NCBI GenBank assembly: GCA_027080545.1
Contig: JALWRV010000202.1
Coordinates: forward strand, 1-6,335
Origin: Parvularculaceae bacterium
Lineage (GTDB): Bacteria; Pseudomonadota; Alphaproteobacteria; Caulobacterales; Parvularculaceae
Length of the DNA: 6,335 nt
Direction: 5' to 3'
Made by a program: the position numbers and the translations under genes
In this document: piece after piece, positions 5,591 through 6,335 of the stretch
Numbering within the stretch: position 1 is the first letter of the stretch
How the letters are laid out: each line of letters starts with the position of its first letter
The notes under the pieces: model-generated
Told to the model about the DNA's origin: nothing
Seen by the model: only the letters and a program-made list of their open reading frames with translations
Databases searched by the model: none

Positions 5591-6335
5591 ATGCAGCCAC
5601 GTTTTCTTTTATTTTCTCTGCCTCTTCTTTTGGCTTTTTTATCCGCCTGTACCGAGGCAATTCATAAAAAGGCCATTCCTTCCTCATCATTCAATCAATT
5701 GATTGCCAGTGCACCAACAAAATCGGAAGTTTATGGCATCAAATTTCAGAAAATTGCCGAAGGCGTCTGGACCCACCGAGCCTATAAGACCTTTGAAAAA
5801 TGGGGGCCTTTTCCGACCACTGGCCTTATCATCGCGCGTGAGGACAAAATCATTTTGATTGATAGCGCTTGGGATGACACACAAACTAATGTGATACTCG
5901 ATTGGGTTGAGACGAATTTTGGTAGGCCCGTTACCGCGGCCATCTTTACCCATGCACATAGTGATAAAATGGGTGGCGTTGGGGCCATTCGCCAACGTCA
6001 CATCCCCACTTTTGCCTTTACCCTATCTAACAAAATTGCTCCCGAAAAAGCCTTAGTACCAGCTCAATATAACCTAAGATTTAGGACAGATGGCAAATGG
6101 CTACCTTCGAATGGGGTGACAGCTAACTATTTCAAGGGACTCGATATTTTTTACCCAGGACCCGGCCATAGTGATGATAATATTGTGGTTGGCATATCTG
6201 GCACACCCGTGTTGTTTGGCGGTTGTTTAATCAGACCCGCTGATACGAGCAATTTGGGGAGCACTAAAGATGCGGATATAACAAACTGGGCAAACGCTGT
6301 GCGCAAACTATCTGCGCATTTTACAGATGCAGAGG
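5591..6335 (+). CDS. Subclass B1 metallo-beta-lactamase, NDM-like lipoprotein (3' partial)
   Basis: A zinc beta-lactamase expected to hydrolyse penicillins, cephalosporins and carbapenems in the periplasm. The frame from ATG 5591 stays open to the right edge, giving 248 residues. The N-terminus is a lipoprotein signal (MQPRFLLFSLPLLLAFLSAC, lipobox LSA-Cys20); NDM-1 is likewise a lipoprotein. Zinc ligands are visible: His121, His123 and Asp125 in THAHSDKMGG, His193 in YPGPGHSDDN, Cys212 in FGGCLIR. Remembered NDM-1 aligns from the GPGH motif to the edge without gaps at a constant offset of four, so the last ligand (NDM His250) should lie about six codons beyond the window. Differences are Arg215 for the usual Lys224 (BBL numbering), Ser224 for Asn233, and an L3 loop (FEKWGPFPTTG, 68-78) with a Trp-Gly tip as in IMP enzymes. 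About 20-30 residues are missing. No clear Shine-Dalgarno precedes the ATG; a TTG at 5555 is possible but would spoil the signal peptide. No mobile element is visible beside it. Confidence 0.88.
   Translation, partial: MQPRFLLFSLPLLLAFLSACTEAIHKKAIPSSSFNQLIASAPTKSEVYGIKFQKIAEGVWTHRAYKTFEKWGPFPTTGLIIAREDKIILIDSAWDDTQTNVILDWVETNFGRPVTAAIFTHAHSDKMGGVGAIRQRHIPTFAFTLSNKIAPEKALVPAQYNLRFRTDGKWLPSNGVTANYFKGLDIFYPGPGHSDDNIVVGISGTPVLFGGCLIRPADTSNLGSTKDADITNWANAVRKLSAHFTDAE

Noticed and set aside
5687..6001. A 104-codon minus-strand open frame.
   Set aside because: It is a shadow of the metallo-beta-lactamase, whose zinc motifs are on the plus strand.
1..6335. A mobile resistance island joining the Tet-type MFS gene and the NDM-like lactamase.
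   Set aside because: The two genes lie about 5 kb apart with conserved housekeeping genes between them, and no transposase, integrase, terminal repeats or attachment sites are visible.

Overview
The window looks like chromosomal DNA of an alphaproteobacterium of moderate GC content. The grounds are a bolA / J-domain protein / cobS cluster that I recall as common in alphaproteobacteria, an aerobic (CobNST-type) cobalt chelatase subunit, and a general scarcity of GANTC sites (the CcrM methylation motif of that class) outside one cluster. I see no insertion sequence, integrase, rRNA, tRNA or CRISPR array.

Layout. 1-600 (+) is the C-terminal half of a TCR/Tet-type major facilitator transporter, cut by the left edge. 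It converges on, and overlaps by 4 nt, a leftward run of three genes. Read in their own direction these are bolA (3286-3023), a group II PLP-dependent decarboxylase (2989-1851) broken by a one-base frameshift near 2168, and a lipoprotein PQQ-dependent sugar dehydrogenase of the GSDH family (1832-597). Their close spacing (33 nt, then 18 nt) suggests co-transcription. Divergent from bolA, a rightward pair encodes a zinc-site J-domain protein (3427-4074) and the cobaltochelatase ATPase CobS (4185-5183). The partner gene cobT, often next to cobS, is absent here.

After cobS comes a convergent 51-codon gene for a small single-pass membrane protein (5351-5196). A 239-nt divergent intergenic region follows, holding a perfect 7-7-7 inverted repeat and four GANTC sites within 107 bp. 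The right end (5591 to the edge) is a 3'-truncated gene for a lipoprotein subclass B1 metallo-beta-lactamase that closely resembles NDM enzymes in its motifs. It shows five of the six zinc ligands; the sixth should lie about six codons past the edge.

The genes do not form one pathway. BolA, the J-protein and CobS are cytosolic functions (Fe-S/regulation, chaperoning, B12 synthesis). The sugar dehydrogenase and beta-lactamase are predicted outer-membrane-anchored periplasmic lipoproteins. The most notable content is the NDM-like lactamase with its GANTC-rich upstream region, and the frameshifted decarboxylase. No gene-free stretch exceeds 300 nt.
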